Positions 1 to 8,639 of a DNA stretch of 64,000 nucleotides are shown one piece after another; position 1 is the first letter of the stretch, and each line of letters begins with the position of its first letter. This DNA is from Eutreptiella sp. 'Long Island Sound 2002' (lineage: Eukaryota > Euglenozoa > Euglenophyceae > Eutreptiales > Eutreptiaceae). The stretch lies in the NCBI GenBank assembly GCA_964036045.1, contig OZ038384.1:50010843-50074842 (forward strand). Direction: 5' to 3'. A program made the position numbers and the translations under genes. A model generated the notes under the pieces. That model was not told the origin of the DNA, made no database searches, and saw nothing but the letters and a program-made list of their open reading frames with translations.

Positions 1-40
1 TGTCCAAACACATGGTCCTATTTGGCAGACATGCCTAAGT

Positions 41-58
41 TGGCCGAAATTTCGGCCA
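41..58. repeat. Palindrome copy
   Basis: The 18-bp core TGGCCGAAATTTCGGCCA is intact, but the outer C of the usual 20-mer is T here. It is the leftmost copy and lies beyond the 3' end of gene D, so another gene probably lies outside the window. Confidence 0.9.
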
Positions 59-272
59 GGTCCATCGAAACTCCGAATATGATCACTGAAATGGGTACCT
101 ATGACAGTAGACATGAGCAAGGAACACAGGAGCGGTGACATTTCAACAGGGTGTGCAGCATAATAGACTCAATTACAAGCAAATACTTGCCAACTGACAA
201 ATCGAATCAGACTTTTGCAGTGCCTATGGGGAAACACAATAATAAGAGGCTGAAGAGGCTGAGGACTCCATG

Positions 273-292
273 CTGGCCGAAATTTCGGCCAG
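273..292. repeat. Palindrome copy downstream of gene D
   Basis: Perfect 20-bp palindrome, 39 bp past the stop codon of the minus-strand gene at 332-1600. A transcript would form a 10-bp GC-capped hairpin with no loop or a very short one. Confidence 0.95.
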
Positions 293-331
293 ACTTCATA
301 TTGATACGCAATATAAGCAGTAGGACTGGCA

Positions 332-1600
332 TTAGCGCTTGCGCAGACCAGATGCACGGGGCTTCTTAGCACCCGTGTTAGCAGGAGGCTTGGCAGGGGT
401 TGCAAGACCAAGCTTGGCAGTGGCAGAGTTCTGTGACTGTGTGTTTCCACCCTGCGATGGTGAAAAATGATTCACAAAAGTATTCATACCTCTGCCAGTA
501 GGGGCCACAGTGCCTGAGGAGGAAGTTGGGGTGGCCCGAGTGCACTGCGTGCCACTGGGTGAGGGGGTACGGGGAGTTTTGGGTTTCTTCTTTGGAGTGT
601 GTGTCTCTGATGGCGACTCTGCCTCCCCATGTTGCTCCTCATGATCCTCATCTACATACCTAACCCCAGAAAAATCCACAGGAAAACCTGTCCCCAAGTC
701 GTGGTACACATCCTCCCACGACTTGGGGGGGCACGTGTCGGCGTTGGTGATAGCTGCTCTGATGGACTGAACAAACTCATCAGGCACAACAGTCTCCTCA
801 GCCAAAAGCGCACACACAAAATTACAGTCCTTGGAAAACATGGTAGACATCATGCTTGCAAAATACACAGACAGAGTCCCCATCAAAAACCACCTGCCTA
901 CCCGTTCTGGGACCGGAACCGGGCTCAAAAGAAATGAGAATATCTCAACAGGCATCACAGACGACATGGGTCCTTCAGTAAAAGCCACGTAACGGGGCAG
1001 CCTGTTATCAAAGGCAGTGGCAGAACAAATGGAAACCAGATGGGACGTAGAAGTGTACAGCGGGGTCTTGGTTGACAAATTGTAAATTGCAACATCACAC
1101 GGATACATATCCTCAGCCACAATGGCCTTCAAAGCAGCAACAGTGGCTTTCACATCAGCAGACTCACCCGCAATGAATACAGGCACACCGGACAAAAGAA
1201 GCTGCGCAACCAGGTTATGCAAACCAGCTGTATAGAGGCGGGGCACCTCAATGACACAAGCAGCAAAGGGCAGTGAACTAATGATACTGGGAACAGGGAC
1301 TCCACAACGCATTGCCATCAGTCCCACACGGCCTGACTCTGCAATGAGTTTGCATGTGCTTGACTCAACGAGGGACTCCCTAGCACACTCGATACTGACC
1401 AGACCAGTATCAGATTTTTCACAAACAGGCTTAGCAACAGGCTTCTGCAACAATCCCCGCAACCCCTCATATTTGGGTTCCTTCCAAAGAGGGGCCTTAA
1501 TTACTGCTGACCACGGTGGCCAGGGGTTTTCTTCCGTCCAGGTCCAACTGCCATACGCTAGCTTCAGGTGTGATGCAATGGCGCACTGCCTTTTGGCCAT
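332..1600 (-). CDS. Gene D: 422-aa protein of unknown function
   Basis: Open frame from an ATG (1598-1600) to a stop at 332, with no intron needed. I do not recognise the family. Residues 1-300 look globular, with hydrophobic segments such as SIISSLPFAACVIEV and VARYVAF-like strands. After about residue 315 the sequence becomes low-complexity: an acidic patch (DEDHEEQHGEAES), then Lys/Pro/Ser/Thr-rich sequence with PKKKPK, and a basic end KKPRASGLRKR. That tail resembles a nuclear localisation signal or nucleic-acid-binding tail. It is the last gene of the cluster, with palindromes on both sides (273 and 1682). A structural or DNA-binding role is possible but not shown. Confidence 0.75.
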   Translation of the reverse strand: MAKRQCAIASHLKLAYGSWTWTEENPWPPWSAVIKAPLWKEPKYEGLRGLLQKPVAKPVCEKSDTGLVSIECARESLVESSTCKLIAESGRVGLMAMRCGVPVPSIISSLPFAACVIEVPRLYTAGLHNLVAQLLLSGVPVFIAGESADVKATVAALKAIVAEDMYPCDVAIYNLSTKTPLYTSTSHLVSICSATAFDNRLPRYVAFTEGPMSSVMPVEIFSFLLSPVPVPERVGRWFLMGTLSVYFASMMSTMFSKDCNFVCALLAEETVVPDEFVQSIRAAITNADTCPPKSWEDVYHDLGTGFPVDFSGVRYVDEDHEEQHGEAESPSETHTPKKKPKTPRTPSPSGTQCTRATPTSSSGTVAPTGRGMNTFVNHFSPSQGGNTQSQNSATAKLGLATPAKPPANTGAKKPRASGLRKR

Positions 1601-1681
1601 CTCGATAGTACCAAGTGTAGCTGCAGACAGGTGGTGGCACAGGGTGGGCTCCTATTGTGCATTAATTGAACGACACACAAG

Positions 1682-1701
1682 CTGGCCGAAATTTCGGCCA
1701 G
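1682..1701. repeat. Palindrome copy between genes C and D
   Basis: Perfect 20-bp palindrome that begins 7 bp past the stop codon of gene C and lies 82 bp before the start codon of gene D. Confidence 0.95.
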
Positions 1702-1707
1702 GTCGGC

Positions 1708-2055
1708 CTATTTTTTCGAATACAAACTCCTGTTTGACCAAAACATACCTCTGGTGTTGTTCACAAGCCCATTGGTAACCGCCTCGGGATGAAGAATGTG
1801 GCAGGACCACATCCGGGCCTTTTTAACATCTTTTATGATTTTTTTTAGACCGGGTAGGGTACTTTTGGTCCCATCCATGTAACCTACGATGTCGCGAAGT
1901 CGGTCAGGCGTGATGCCTTCCGCTTCCTTGAACGTACCCAGTGCGGGATGTAACCCACGCTTCTCCATGGTTGCCATGGCGTCTACTGCAGCAAGACCCA
2001 CAAATTTCACCAAACGCCCAACGCCACCCCACCGTTTGGCAACAACACTCTGCAC
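1708..2055 (-). CDS. Gene C: small protein, about 115 aa, unknown
   Basis: Open minus-strand frame ending in a stop at 1708. The open stretch starts with a GTG codon at 2053-2055. The first in-frame ATG gives MATMEKRGLHPALGTFKEA, so either translation begins there (89 aa) or a short 5' exon is spliced on. An ATG at about 2063-2065 lies just after the palindrome but is out of frame. The text is plausible coding: a predicted helical run TPDRLRDIVGYMDGTKSTL and a basic stretch KKIIKDVKKARM. No family was recognised. Palindromes flank it at 1682 and 2080. Confidence 0.55.
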   Translation of the reverse strand: MQSVVAKRWGGVGRLVKFVGLAAVDAMATMEKRGLHPALGTFKEAEGITPDRLRDIVGYMDGTKSTLPGLKKIIKDVKKARMWSCHILHPEAVTNGLVNNTRGMFWSNRSLYSKK

Positions 2056-2079
2056 AGCAGAACATGTGGAACACAGAAG

Positions 2080-2099
2080 CTGGCCGCAATTTCGGCCAG
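2080..2099. repeat. Palindrome copy between genes B and C
   Basis: 20-bp copy with one mismatch to the consensus (GCCGCAAT in place of GCCGAAAT), 19 bp upstream of the gene B stop codon in plus-strand coordinates. Confidence 0.9.
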
Positions 2100-2118
2100 G
2101 TCGATCAACAAAACCGAA

Positions 2119-2919
2119 TTAATAAACGAAACACACCATAGTGCCTTCCTCGGCAGTAACACCACACTCTTCAAGCATAACAGGAATGTGATGGTACAGG
2201 GTGTACTCATTGGCATTCTCATCCTCAAGCCTATCCAGGAGTAGGGACATTCGCTCCGATGTGGTGGATGCTGAGCCAGCAGTGGTCTGGATTTGATGTA
2301 AGCCTGCAACCCGGCGCCTAGTCCGCAGGGGGCAGTCCTGTTTGACTTCATAACCACCAAATACCAGGGTCCAATCCGAAGTCTCCATATTTTTCATCTC
2401 AAATTCCTTCTTGTGTTTTTGGGCAGCAGTGTAAACATGCTGACCCTCCAACAGAACCCAGCGAGTGGCTGTGCAACAGGAATATTCGAAACAGCAAGGT
2501 CGAAAATTCAGACGCGAAAACGGTACTATCGAGAAGAATACCACAACACACATACGAGTGACTTTATAAAAAAGAAGATGCTGGATGTAATCCACAGGCG
2601 GGGCTGCCTTCAGATCGTCGTAGCGGCGTTGCACGCGATCATCCGAAATCCTACGGACGTGCCCAAATTTTCGGTCGTGGTCGATAATAATGTGATCCCA
2701 CCGAACCTTTATTTTCGTCGTTGACGTAACCCAGTCAGATAACTTGATGGAGGATGTTGAATTTTTCTTTGGTGCGGCCTTAGGCTTCTTTTGAAGTCCC
2801 TGTGTGCTCGCCTGGTCCTCTTGAGACTGGGATTGCACTTGAGATTGCCCATTGTCTGCTGCAGGCTCACCATCTGATGAAACAGCCATGTCCTGTGATA
2901 CCTCTCCAGGCTCAGTCAT
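2119..2919 (-). CDS. Gene B: ParB-like EGQH protein with one intron
   Basis: The frame runs from ATG at 2919 (an in-frame ATG at 2949 is an alternative) to a stop at 2119. Residues 87-173 of the raw frame include a cysteine-rich stretch unlike its surroundings. This stretch is bounded by GTATGTG (starting at 2555) and TTGCACAG (ending at 2469), an 87-nt phase-1 intron whose removal keeps the frame. Spliced, the protein is about 237 aa. After the junction comes VLLEGQHVYTAAQKH, which resembles the (D/E)GQHR motif of ParB/sulfiredoxin-fold proteins that bind or cut DNA or hydrolyse nucleotides. The N-terminus is Gln/Ser/Lys-rich and the C-terminus acidic. Three palindromes lie upstream of the start. 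The intron is well supported by its ends and phase; the ParB assignment rests on one motif. Confidence 0.65.
   Translation of the reverse strand: MTEPGEVSQDMAVSSDGEPAADNGQSQVQSQSQEDQASTQGLQKKPKAAPKKNSTSSIKLSDWVTSTTKIKVRWDHIIIDHDRKFGHVRRISDDRVQRRYDDLKAAPPVDYIQHLLFYKVTRMCVVVFFSIVPFSRLNFRPCCFEYSCCTATRWVLLEGQHVYTAAQKHKKEFEMKNMETSDWTLVFGGYEVKQDCPLRTRRRVAGLHQIQTTAGSASTTSERMSLLLDRLEDENANEYTLYHHIPVMLEECGVTAEEGTMVCFVY
2469..2555 (-). other. Spliceosomal intron in gene B (87 nt)
   Basis: On the minus strand it starts GTATGTGTGT and ends CTGTTGCACAG. It lies between the first and second positions of a codon. The retained translation would insert a Cys/Phe-rich segment just before the EGQH motif. Confidence 0.7.
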
Positions 2920-3038
2920 AAAATAAAGGGCTACAGGGCAACATTTCATGAAGGGGAGAGTTCCCAGATAGCAAATAACAAGCACAGATAAACCAAAAAA
3001 GGACCAAAACGGACTGCCTGACAGGAAAATCGGACAAC

Positions 3039-3197
3039 CTGGCCGAAATTTCGGCCAGTGCTGCTTTGCATGTCAAACCACTGTGTACAAATACCATTCT
3101 GAGAGGCTGGCCGAAATTTCGGCCAGAACCTTATGTCATTTGTGTTCTGGGGGTAGCCATATGACAAAACAACAAGTCTCGCCGAAATTTCGGCCAG
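3039..3197. repeat. Three-copy palindrome array upstream of gene B
   Basis: Copies at 3039-3058 (perfect), 3107-3126 (perfect) and 3178-3197 (one mismatch). Starts are 68 and 71 bp apart, leaving spacers of 48 and 51 bp. The array fills the gap between the end of gene A (3290) and the start of gene B (2919 or 2949). Confidence 0.9.
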
Positions 3198-3289
3198 AAA
3201 AACATGAAACAGCAAATAGACACACCAAAATCACTGGCAATGCGTGGCAGAACCCATACCACAGTGACAAACACAGCTGCAAACAGAAA

Positions 3290-5555
3290 TCAGTCCCAGT
3301 CCTGGGTATCCACACCGATGTGTTCCGCCTCATCTAGGGCTTCAAAGGAGGCAACGCTGTCTGCATCACAATCAATATCCCGGTCACTATCACAAGAGTC
3401 GACAGCAATGGAATCATCAGGGGCGGGGAGGGTACTGGGCGGGGGGGGGGGCTGGGGGGGGGGTACTGGGGGGCCTCTGGCTCGGGGCTTCGGGGGTGGC
3501 TTTGGGGGCAAGAAAATTCCACCAGGAGCAGCAGCAGGAGCAGCAGGCGGTGCACGGTTGGCAGCGCGGATAGAAGCATGTGCAGTACGCAACACCCCTT
3601 GCCGGGCAGCAGTGCGGGCAGGTGCATTTGTCTATAAAAAATCCTCAACACCCTCGGGAACCCTGGTACGCGCAACCAGATTTTGCATTGCATGCAACAG
3701 AACAACTTTTAAACAGTCTGTGGTGATTCCTGTCCTAGACATGGTATCGGGGAAGGTCAGATCCTCAACTGCATCCACTCTTCTCACCTCAACTTTATAG
3801 TCCGGAACGGGAACACAAATGGGCAGGCTCTGTGTATGGGCTGTCAAGATGAATTGTTTAAGATTGGCAGAGAACATTGCCACGGATCTCTCAGTCAGCA
3901 CACCACGCAAAACTTTCTCTCCCGGTTGGACAGGGGGAAGTGTCAGAAATAAATCAAACGACTGTTGGACACTGGTACAGGCAGTGTTGCGGCGACAGTG
4001 GGCTGAGAACCGACTCAGAAGTGCCTCACCCAGCTCCTCAGAGTGGATACACCCTAGGGAGGCGGAACGCCACTGACTCCAAAACAAAAGAGCAAGAGCA
4101 GTGGTTTTCACATACTCCGTGGCTAACTGCTCCTCGGGCTTTAGGATGTTCAGCATGAGCAGTAGGGACATCTCAAGTGCCTGCTTAGCTACAATCCCGG
4201 AACCTGCCCCCCGCCCCTCCCAGTTGCACTCACGAACCAAAGTCCCAATGCTGAAAGCAGCTGGACAGTATGTGTACAGCAAAGCCCTAAAGGCTAATAA
4301 CATACGCAAACCCTTGCGCTGAATGGGTGTCAAGTCCCGCTGGCTATTGAGCAGGGAAGTGACGCGCTCATCTGGTCTGCCTCTATTGGACGATGTGGCT
4401 AGCATGAGTTCAAGCAACGTCTTCTCCATATGGATGACCTTGACCTTGCGAGAAAGGATACACCCAACCTGAAGGCTGTTCCCCTGCTCCAAAAACTTAA
4501 TGAACGGCAGGAACGCCCTGTAGATCAATTCAACGCAATACTTATAGCTATGCCATACTCCGTACACCAAAGGAAAACCCAACAGTAATTGTGGTACATT
4601 CCACGGAACATAAGCAGCACCATAACACAGCTTAAGTAGGGCAAAGTGTATTTGCATGTCCACAAGCAGCGGAACACAGTGTCTGGTGCGGTGTTCCACA
4701 CATGACAAATCGACCAAGAGTTGCAAAAGCCCTTTGTGTGTGCCGGAGCGGAGCTCAGACAGGAAAAAGGGTCTGGAGTTGAGGGGACGAACATTTTTTC
4801 TGGCAATATCCAAAGGAGCACGAACCCAAACTCTCTGAATACCTTGGTTGGCAACATCAATACGATCAAACAATGCTCTATGTGAGCGAAAGATGTCATC
4901 TGCAACCTTTGGTACCCTGGCCTCAATTTCGGCCAGCTCCGGCAGACCCTGGTATGCAGGTAGGGCAGTAGTGTGCAAAACAGCAACAGTTGTACAGTTT
5001 AGGGTTAAGTCGCGTGAATGGGGATCAGCTCCCGACCTGTAACGCCTCAGGTTATCAAACCATATACAAACTTGCCTACGGTGCATGGTGTTCCACAAGT
5101 TGTGTGATGCTAGTCCAGCACGATGGTGAATGGACTCCTGCTTAGTGTTACACTGACCAAGCACTCCTACCTTACGGCGTTGGCGGCAGGACATAATACC
5201 CCAGTTGTAACCAGACCCACAGTTAGAGTATGGGAGGGCCATACGACGCAGCAGGCAGTATAGGGCATGGAACTGTGACAAAAATGCCATGTACCATCGT
5301 GGGGGCTTCTTCTCAGTGGCGGCAGCCTTCAATTGTGTCAGCGAGTGCCGGCTCCTGCGATTCTTCCGCAACATGAGGCAGAATTGCAAAAGCTTTTGCA
5401 GAGTCCCACCACGTAATGCATTTCGCAACAGCCCTTTGGCTGTAGTAGCAAAAGCACCAGTAACTGCAGCATGTACAACATTAACAATAATAGCAGAAGA
5501 AATTACTTCTGAGACAAGAAAACAGTTATGTAGGAGTGTATGGTGTAATACTCAT
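3290..5555 (-). CDS. Gene A: large protein (about 740 codons), in-frame TAG
   Basis: A long open frame covers 5551-3635, but the first in-frame ATG candidates are far inside. A better start is ATG at 5555-5553, followed after one base by a 43-nt intron (5551-5509, GTATTACACC to TTGTCTCAG). This gives MKVISSAIIVNVVHAAV in frame, 626 codons up to a TAG at 3632-3634. The same frame then stays open for 113 codons to 3290: a proline-rich segment (PPKPPPKPRARGPPVPPPQ) and an acidic tail ending DTQDWD. The TAG follows a T6 run (TTTTTTATAG), which could be a splice acceptor; readthrough or a nonsense mutation are alternatives. Landmarks are WFDNLRRYRSG near residue 180 and YGVWHSYKYCVELIYRAFLP further on. 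They recall uncharacterised transposon-borne proteins of algae and fungi, but I cannot name the family. Confidence 0.7.
4917..4936. repeat. Degenerate palindrome inside gene A coding sequence
   Basis: CTGGCCTCAATTTCGGCCAG has two changes from the consensus, at the centre-left. Read on the minus strand it encodes part of ELAEIEARVPK without breaking the frame. The intergenic copy at 5856 carries the same CTGGCCTCA variant. Confidence 0.7.
5509..5551 (-). other. Candidate 43-nt intron after the gene A start codon
   Basis: On the minus strand it reads GTATTACACC through a branch-point-like ACATAAC to the pyrimidine-rich acceptor TTTTCTTGTCTCAG. Splicing joins ATG-A to AA-GTA-ATT and opens the long frame of gene A. 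Confidence 0.5.
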
Positions 5556-5574
5556 GAACAACGACAATTGCAAG

Positions 5575-5875
5575 CTGGCCGAAATTTCGGCCAGGTGTGT
5601 TCGAAGGGGAAATAATTGCTTAAATGTTCAAAAATAGGAAAAGCTGGCCGAAACTTCGGCCAGACCGCCCAAAAACTAGAATATAAGTGCTTGAATAGTG
5701 AACAGACCAAAAAGCATGCCGAAATTTCGGCCAGCCCTAAGAAAAATAAAAATATTTATGCCTGTTCACTAGGAAACCAAAAAGCTGGCCGAAATTTCGG
5801 CCAGAAGGGTCAAAAACTGCATATACACATAGTTGTTTGCAATGTTACCCAAAAGCTGGCCTCATTTTCGGCCAG
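5575..5875. repeat. Five-copy palindrome array upstream of gene A
   Basis: Copies start at 5575, 5644, 5715, 5785 and 5856, giving steps of 69, 71, 70 and 71 bp. The first and fourth are perfect; the others have one to three changes, and the last is extended to AAGCTGGCCTCATTTTCGGCCAGCTT. Spacers of 49-51 bp are A-rich, partly alike, and several end in CCAAAAAG or CCCAAAAG, so the array is a decayed 70-bp tandem repeat with a selected or rebuilt palindrome. Confidence 0.9.
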
Positions 5876-5905
5876 CTTTAGAAAAACGTCAAATGCAACA
5901 CACTA

Positions 5906-6992
5906 GAAGAAGTGGATACACAAGGCTAACACATCAACACGTATTTCAACGGGTGTCACACAGCTCTGCCAACAACTTTGGTCACATATGTCAAATAGCA
6001 TACTCAAAGTAGAAATGTAGAATATTGTCCCATCGCGCGTATACGGGGTCCTAGAGGGTGGGCAACTTGTGACGCCTAAGTGCCAAGTGACCTTCAATGT
6101 GACCTATGGGGGGGAGGGGGGGGGGTTAACTAGGCTAAAAGGGGGGTGGTGGTGGGGGGGGGGGGGGGGGCGGGGAACCTGGCGCTCCATGAGTTGGGTC
6201 AAGCATCGCGACCCTGCTAACCATGGTAGCCGGGGCAGCTTCTCTTTGAGGAATGGCGGCGCATTAACATATATCCTTCTAGAGGTGTTGTAGCGAAGCA
6301 TTCTTTTGACGTTGTAGCGAGTGCTGGCGGCGCTCGCTACAGCGTCGCTAGAACGCCGGTAGAACGAACTTTTTCTCCAAACCGAATTCAGGTGAAAACA
6401 GTGAAATTGTGAACAACAAACCTTGGGCCTCCGAGTACGGATAGGGGGGTCCGGGTTTGCAACCCTCAAAAAAACTACCAATGACCCCCACGGGGGAGGG
6501 TAACCCCCCTTTTTTCCATTCTAGCTTTGCAGGGCCATCTAGGCTAGAAACGAATTGGGTCTTCTAGCGTGTACGAACGCCTCTAGGGTCCCCTCAGCAG
6601 CGGTGACAACGACCTCGGGGCGTGGGGTTGGGTGCGGCACCGGAAAATCGGGCATGCGGCCGGTGCGCCCAGTAGCAAGCCGGCCAGCTTACTTCATCTC
6701 CCCTTGCAGCGTGTGCCGCAGCTTCTTGTGTTCGGTGTTGTCCTTTAGGGCATTGTGGGCAGTTTGAACCTACATGTTGCCGCACTCCGGACGGGGCGCG
6801 CAAAGGGCACACCTGCTCCGTCCAGACGATCCCCAGGGTCTCGGTGCGCTGGTATCCCGAATCCCAAATCCGCGTCATCCACGTCTCCTCGTCCGTATCC
6901 AAACTGTGCTTTTTGTCCCTGCGCATCAGTTCATTGAAGAGTGTGTGTGGTCCTCTCTGCGCCTTTCTTGAATGAGTGTCTCCACTTGCTCG
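5906..6992. other. No gene recognised; G-rich runs
   Basis: Holds long G runs at about 6,108-6,170 and GC-rich imperfect inverted repeats near 6,300-6,360 (GCGAGTGCTGGCGGCGCTCGC). The small open frames on both strands have no recognisable content. Confidence 0.6.
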
Positions 6993-7022
6993 TTCTCTCG
7001 CTCTCTCTCTCTTTCTTTCTCG

Positions 7023-7191
<169 letters not shown>

Positions 7192-7204
7192 CGCTCTTTC
7201 GGCT

Positions 7205-7371
7205 CGAGGGAAAACAGGCTGATAGTATGGCCTCAATTTTCGTATTCCGATGGCCATTCCGCCAACCTCTGGCTCCGGCTCTTCGTTGTCCGACTCCCAC
7301 AGCAATGGCGCGCCTGCGGATGTGCGGCGCGCCTTCTTCAAGGCGGGTTCGCACTTGGCTTCTTGGCTCAA
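7205..7371 (-). pseudogene. Coding-like fragment next to the (CT)n tract
   Basis: The minus-strand frame contains EPALKKARRTSAGAP, then an acidic WESDNEEPEPEVGG and IRKLRPYYQPVFPRAE, a composition typical of real protein. It runs straight into the dinucleotide repeat and has no credible end. It may be the 3' part of the decayed gene at 7480-8578. Family unknown. Confidence 0.4.
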
Positions 7372-7479
7372 GGGTCACTCTTATGGGGGCCGTGGCTGGC
7401 ACCAAACCTTTTGCATCAATGTTTCCAAATGCTTGCGTTGCCCCCTGTGCTTTTGGCTTATCCGCGGCATGTCCCTTCT

Positions 7480-8578
7480 CTAGTCATTGTGTGTCTTCTT
7501 GTAGCTGGTACGCGGTATGTCCTTTTTTTGTGGCTTTTTCCTTACTGCTTTGCGCCCCTGCTGCTCCAGCCATTGAATTGCTGGTATAAAACTGTTGGAA
7601 TCCCACGCCACCTCTATGCTTCCACCAGTGAAGAAATACGCCATTGGCAAGATCTGCGATGTTCTTCTGTCCTTCACTACCGTGATATGGAAGGTGACCG
7701 GCCGACCATCTTCCGTCACCTTGCTTGCCACCGCCTCTGCCGCATGACGATACTGCTGTCCGTATTGGGCGCCCCACTACCTGTTGTGCCACGAGCCGCC
7801 GACTAGGGCAATTCCACATGTCCTTGAAACATTCCAGTCAGCCGTGTTTTCTGGCGGTGGGCCGGCTTCTTCGTATGCGTCCCTTGCGACTTCCACAAGC
7901 TTGGCAAATTCATTCTTTGAGAACTCGGCGCCATGTCCGGCAGAAATAGAGTCCCTGGAGTGTATACCTGAACCGGGTATGAAGACTCGGGGTCCAAACC
8001 AACCCTCTGACTCCGCTCCTTCTTGGGTTGTCTTTGGTGCTGGTTGCTTGCGCTATTGTGTCTTCTTCGGTGCTGCCTCTCCCGGCTACTTCGGTGCCTC
8101 CTTTGGCGCTTGCGGCGAGGTACCTCCGTTGGTTTTGCCTTTGGTGGCTGCCTCGGTGCCTTCTTTGGCGATTGCGGCTTTGGTACCTGTGTTGGTGCTG
8201 CCTTTGCTGACTGCTTTGGTGCCTCCTTTGGGGCTTGTGGGTTTGGTACCTCCGCTGGTGCTGCTCCTATTGGCTACTTGGGTGCCTCCGTTGGCGCTTG
8301 CGGGTTTGGTACCTCCGTTGGTAATGTGTTTGCTGGCTGTGTTGGTGCCTACCTTCTTGCTGCTTTGCTCGCTGCTTTCCTACCTCGCTTGGTGGTGCCT
8401 GTGTTGGCTGTTTTGGTGCCTCGTCTTGTGCTGCCTCTGTGAACTGCCTAACTACCTCCTTTGGCGCTTCCTAAGTTGGTTGCTTTGGTGCCTCCTTCGG
8501 TGCTGCCTCCGCCGGTTTCTTTGGTGGCAGCTTGGGGGCCACCTTGCAGTCCGCATTAAAACCTTGCTTGTCAACCAT
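7480..8578 (-). pseudogene. Decayed gene with Ala/Pro/Lys repeat linker
   Basis: Starting at ATG 8578 the minus strand reads MVDKQGFNADCKVAPKLPPK, then repeated EAPK and KPAEAAPKEAPKQ units. An in-frame TAG follows at about 8,470. A frameshift near 8,345 then leads to a (G/A)GTKPxSxxGGT repeat. The frame recovers as GWFGPRVFIPGSGIHSRDSI, passes another TAG near 7,778, and ends after VTEDGRPVTFHITVVKD and ILPMAYFFTGGSIEVAWDSN at 7480. Two stops and at least one frameshift make it non-functional. The low-complexity linker followed by a globular end resembles the layout at 39,043-39,432. Probably a transposon gene; no family named. Confidence 0.6.
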
Positions 8579-8639
8579 ACATCCGTCTGCACAGACGGAG
8601 GGATGCAAAGGGCAGAAGAGGCCACCAACCCCCCGCAAA

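Larger units (their letters stand above)
1..5900 (-). mobile_element. Palindrome-marked multigene element (left-truncated)
   Basis: Four minus-strand genes are packed head to tail with gaps of about 60-370 bp. Every gap contains one or more copies of the 20-bp palindrome CTGGCCGAAATTTCGGCCAG, and I see no copy to the right of 5,875. Compact spacing, one transcription direction and a shared palindrome at every gene boundary are unlike the decayed DNA in the rest of the window, and the long open frames suggest a recent arrival. No transposase, integrase, polymerase or capsid is recognised with confidence. Two genes contain probable spliceosomal introns, so it is expressed as eukaryotic DNA. The left end lies outside the window; the right end is near 5,880-5,910. 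It could be a large DNA transposon or an integrated virus-like element. Confidence 0.5.

Noticed and set aside
5575-5875. Regular palindromes with 50-bp spacers as a CRISPR array
   Set aside because: The context is eukaryotic, no cas genes are present, the repeat is short and self-complementary, and the spacers are related to one another.
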